From Janthinobacterium sp051380735 (lineage in GTDB: Bacteria; Pseudomonadota; Gammaproteobacteria; Burkholderiales; Burkholderiaceae_D): a DNA stretch of 64,000 bases. Positions 62,326-64,000 of this stretch are shown piece by piece. A program made the translations under genes and the position numbers. The stretch lies in assembly GCF_051380735.1 (NCBI RefSeq), contig NZ_JBNYXQ010000003.1:1-64000 (forward strand). Reading direction: 5' to 3'. Every line of letters starts with the position of its first letter. Position 1 is the first letter of the stretch. The notes beneath the pieces were generated by a model. The model was given only the letters and a program-made list of their open reading frames with translations, ran no database searches and was not told the DNA's origin.

Positions 62326-64000
62326 TGCGCTGGCTGCGTGATTTGCCGCGCGAGCGGGCTGACATATTGTTGCTGCTCCTGGCGGTGGCCATGGTGCTGG
62401 CGCCGCATGCCGGGCATTTCCCGCCGTGGCTGTCGGTGGCCATGGCCGTGCCGCTGCTGTGGCGCGCGGCGCTGGCCGTGGGCAACAAGCGCCAGCCGCC
62501 GCTGGGCTGGCTGATGCTGCTGGCCATGCTGGCCATCAGTGGCGTGCATCTCAGCTACGGCAGCTTGCTCGGACGCGATCCCGGCGTGGCCATGCTGGCC
62601 CTGCTGCTGTCGCTGAAATCGCTGGAAATGCATGGACGGCGCGATGTGTTCGTGCTGGTCTTTATCTGCTTTTTTTTGCTATTGGCCAATTTCTTCCATG
62701 CCCAGGGCCTGCTCAGTGCGGTCTGGATGCTGGCCACCTTGATCGTGCTGCTGGCGGCCCTGCTGTCGTTTCACTTTGGCCCCGTCCAACCGCGCTGGCC
62801 GGCACGCCTGCGCTTGCTGGGCCGCTTGCTGGCGCTGGCCCTGCCGCTCTCGGCGCTGCTGTTTTTCATGATGCCGCGCCTGGCCAGTCCGCTCTGGGGC
62901 AAGGCCGGCATGGGTACCCAAGGCATGACGGGCTTGTCCGACAGCATGCAGCCGGGCGCGATCGCGCAACTGGCCCGCTCCAACGATCCCGTCTTCACGG
63001 CGCATTTCACCACGGCGCTGCCGCCGCAAGGCGCGCTGTACTGGCGCGGCGTGGTGTTGGGCGACTACGACGGCGCCACTTGGACCCGCAGCGCCGCGTC
63101 CGGGACGCCAGGCAAGATCGATATCGTGCTGGCCGGCGAACGCCTCGACTACCAGGTCGATCTGTTGCCCAGCGGCCAGCGGCGCATCTTTGCGCTGGAC
63201 TTGCCGCGCAGCATACAGCGCCTGCCCGGCAACCCCTATGTGGTGTCGCCGGCGCTGGAACTGCTGACCGTCCAGCCCATCTCCAGCGCCGTGCGCTACC
63301 GCGCCAGTTCGCAGATACGCTACCGGCTGCAGGCGCAGCTGACGCCGCAACAAAAACAACCATGGCTGGCGCTGCCACCGGGCGCCAATCCGCGCAGCCT
63401 GGCCTGGGCGCGGCAGTTGCGCGCCGGCCAGCCCACGCAGCAGGCGGCGATTGCCGCCGTGCTGGCCCACTTTCGCCAGGCGCCGTTCCGCTACACCTTG
63501 CAGCCACCGCTGCTGGGCAAGGACGGCGTGGACGACTTCCTGTTCCGTACCCGGGCCGGCTTTTGCGAACACTATGCGGGCAGCTTTGTCGTGCTGATGC
63601 GCGCCATGGCCATCCCGGCACGCGTGGTGACCGGCTACCAGGGCGGCTTGCGCGACGATACGGCAAGGTCGATCACGGTGCGCCAGTCCGACGCCCATGC
63701 CTGGAGCGAAGTCTGGCTGCCGGATCAAGGCTGGGTACGCATCGACCCGACCAGCCAGGTGGCACCGATGCGCACCGAGCGCAACCTGGACGCAGCATTG
63801 CCGGCCGCGCCAGCGCAGGCCGGCGGCTGGCGCCCGCTGCAAAGCTTGAACCATGCCTGGCAGCGGGCCGAACAGGGCTGGCAACGCTGGGTAATCGATT
63901 ACACGCCCGAGCGCCAGCGCGCCCTGTTCGATGCCGTGCTGGCGCTGCAGGCCAGGCAGGTCGCGGCTGCTTGCGCGCTGCTGGCCGCACTGGCAGCGAC
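62322..64000 (+). CDS. DUF3488 / transglutaminase TgpA, 3' truncated by window end
   Basis: At least 559 residues are visible and the frame runs off the edge. About six hydrophobic helices come first, including the DUF3488 signature LKSLEMHGRRDVFVLVFICFFLLLANFFHAQG. The periplasmic transglutaminase-like domain has Cys415 in AGFCEHYAGSF, His459 in SDAHAWSEVW and Asp475 in IDPTS, an intact triad. TgpA proteins are membrane enzymes needed for viability in some pseudomonads. The start codon overlaps the DUF58 stop; a second ATG follows at 62325. Confidence 0.94.
   Translation, partial: MMRWLRDLPRERADILLLLLAVAMVLAPHAGHFPPWLSVAMAVPLLWRAALAVGNKRQPPLGWLMLLAMLAISGVHLSYGSLLGRDPGVAMLALLLSLKSLEMHGRRDVFVLVFICFFLLLANFFHAQGLLSAVWMLATLIVLLAALLSFHFGPVQPRWPARLRLLGRLLALALPLSALLFFMMPRLASPLWGKAGMGTQGMTGLSDSMQPGAIAQLARSNDPVFTAHFTTALPPQGALYWRGVVLGDYDGATWTRSAASGTPGKIDIVLAGERLDYQVDLLPSGQRRIFALDLPRSIQRLPGNPYVVSPALELLTVQPISSAVRYRASSQIRYRLQAQLTPQQKQPWLALPPGANPRSLAWARQLRAGQPTQQAAIAAVLAHFRQAPFRYTLQPPLLGKDGVDDFLFRTRAGFCEHYAGSFVVLMRAMAIPARVVTGYQGGLRDDTARSITVRQSDAHAWSEVWLPDQGWVRIDPTSQVAPMRTERNLDAALPAAPAQAGGWRPLQSLNHAWQRAEQGWQRWVIDYTPERQRALFDAVLALQARQVAAACALLAALAA

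Noticed and set aside
62679..63884. 401-aa minus-strand ORF at the window end
   Set aside because: Shadow of the DUF3488/transglutaminase gene, whose catalytic triad and membrane helices are clear on the plus strand.
1..64000. tRNA or rRNA genes
   Set aside because: No cloverleaf-like sequence or conserved rRNA block was noticed by eye in the intergenic regions; a covariance scan was not possible here.

Overview
The window is GC-rich chromosomal DNA from a betaproteobacterium, most likely an Oxalobacteraceae member close to Janthinobacterium, Duganella or Massilia. The evidence is the gene order exbB-exbD-lpxK-Trm112-kdsB-adk, the many TonB-dependent receptors and propeller-type sensor kinases, and small hypotheticals typical of that family. 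Species assignment is inference from gene content. No rRNA, tRNA or CRISPR array was seen.

Layout. 1-900: the end of an IS50/Tn5-like (IS4 family) insertion sequence that has run into the 3' end of an HNH endonuclease gene. 1057-7312: a minus-strand group of patatin lipase, very large propeller hybrid kinase and response regulator. 7360-8872: a decayed gamma-glutamyltranspeptidase gene that has lost its catalytic threonine region. 8935-12592: an acyl-CoA type SDR with a perfect palindrome upstream, a small secreted protein, and a Fur-box-preceded TonB receptor. 12594-18718: H+-pyrophosphatase, adk, and the kdsB/Trm112/lpxK/exbD/exbB operon. 18719-19998: a 1.28-kb noncoding tract of seven diverged repeats, each with a DnaA-box-like core. 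This is the most unusual structure in the window. 19999-21360: xseA.

21365-30936: a complete beta-glucoside utilisation locus. It has a divergent LacI regulator, three near-identical palindromic operators, binding protein, two permeases, GH1 beta-glucosidase, MalK-type ATPase, TonB receptor and a terminator. 31071-33885: Fe-superoxide dismutase and a divergent LysR/hypothetical pair. 33886-38820: an accessory patch with a hipBA toxin-antitoxin locus (hipA frameshifted, duplicated operator half-sites), a DUF6434 protein, a GNAT and several orphan genes. 38970-45131: a second propeller sensor kinase, an LprI-like protein, a CYTH-CHAD protein and an aldo/keto reductase, followed by a 260-bp nested inverted-repeat element.

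46390-52084: a DUF4148 protein followed by an AaeAB-like aromatic-acid efflux set (NodT-type outer-membrane factor, MarR regulator, FUSC pump, DUF1656 protein, HlyD adaptor). 52081-57335: SDR, a small one-helix protein paralogous to one at 45462, DsbA, a TonB-receptor barrel without a plug, and LysR divergent from a DODA-type dioxygenase. 57446-64000: RbgA-like GTPase, a secreted hypothetical, a histone-deacetylase-family protein, and a MoxR / DUF58 / transglutaminase operon cut by the window edge. Most long ORFs antisense to these genes are GC-rich shadow frames and were left out.
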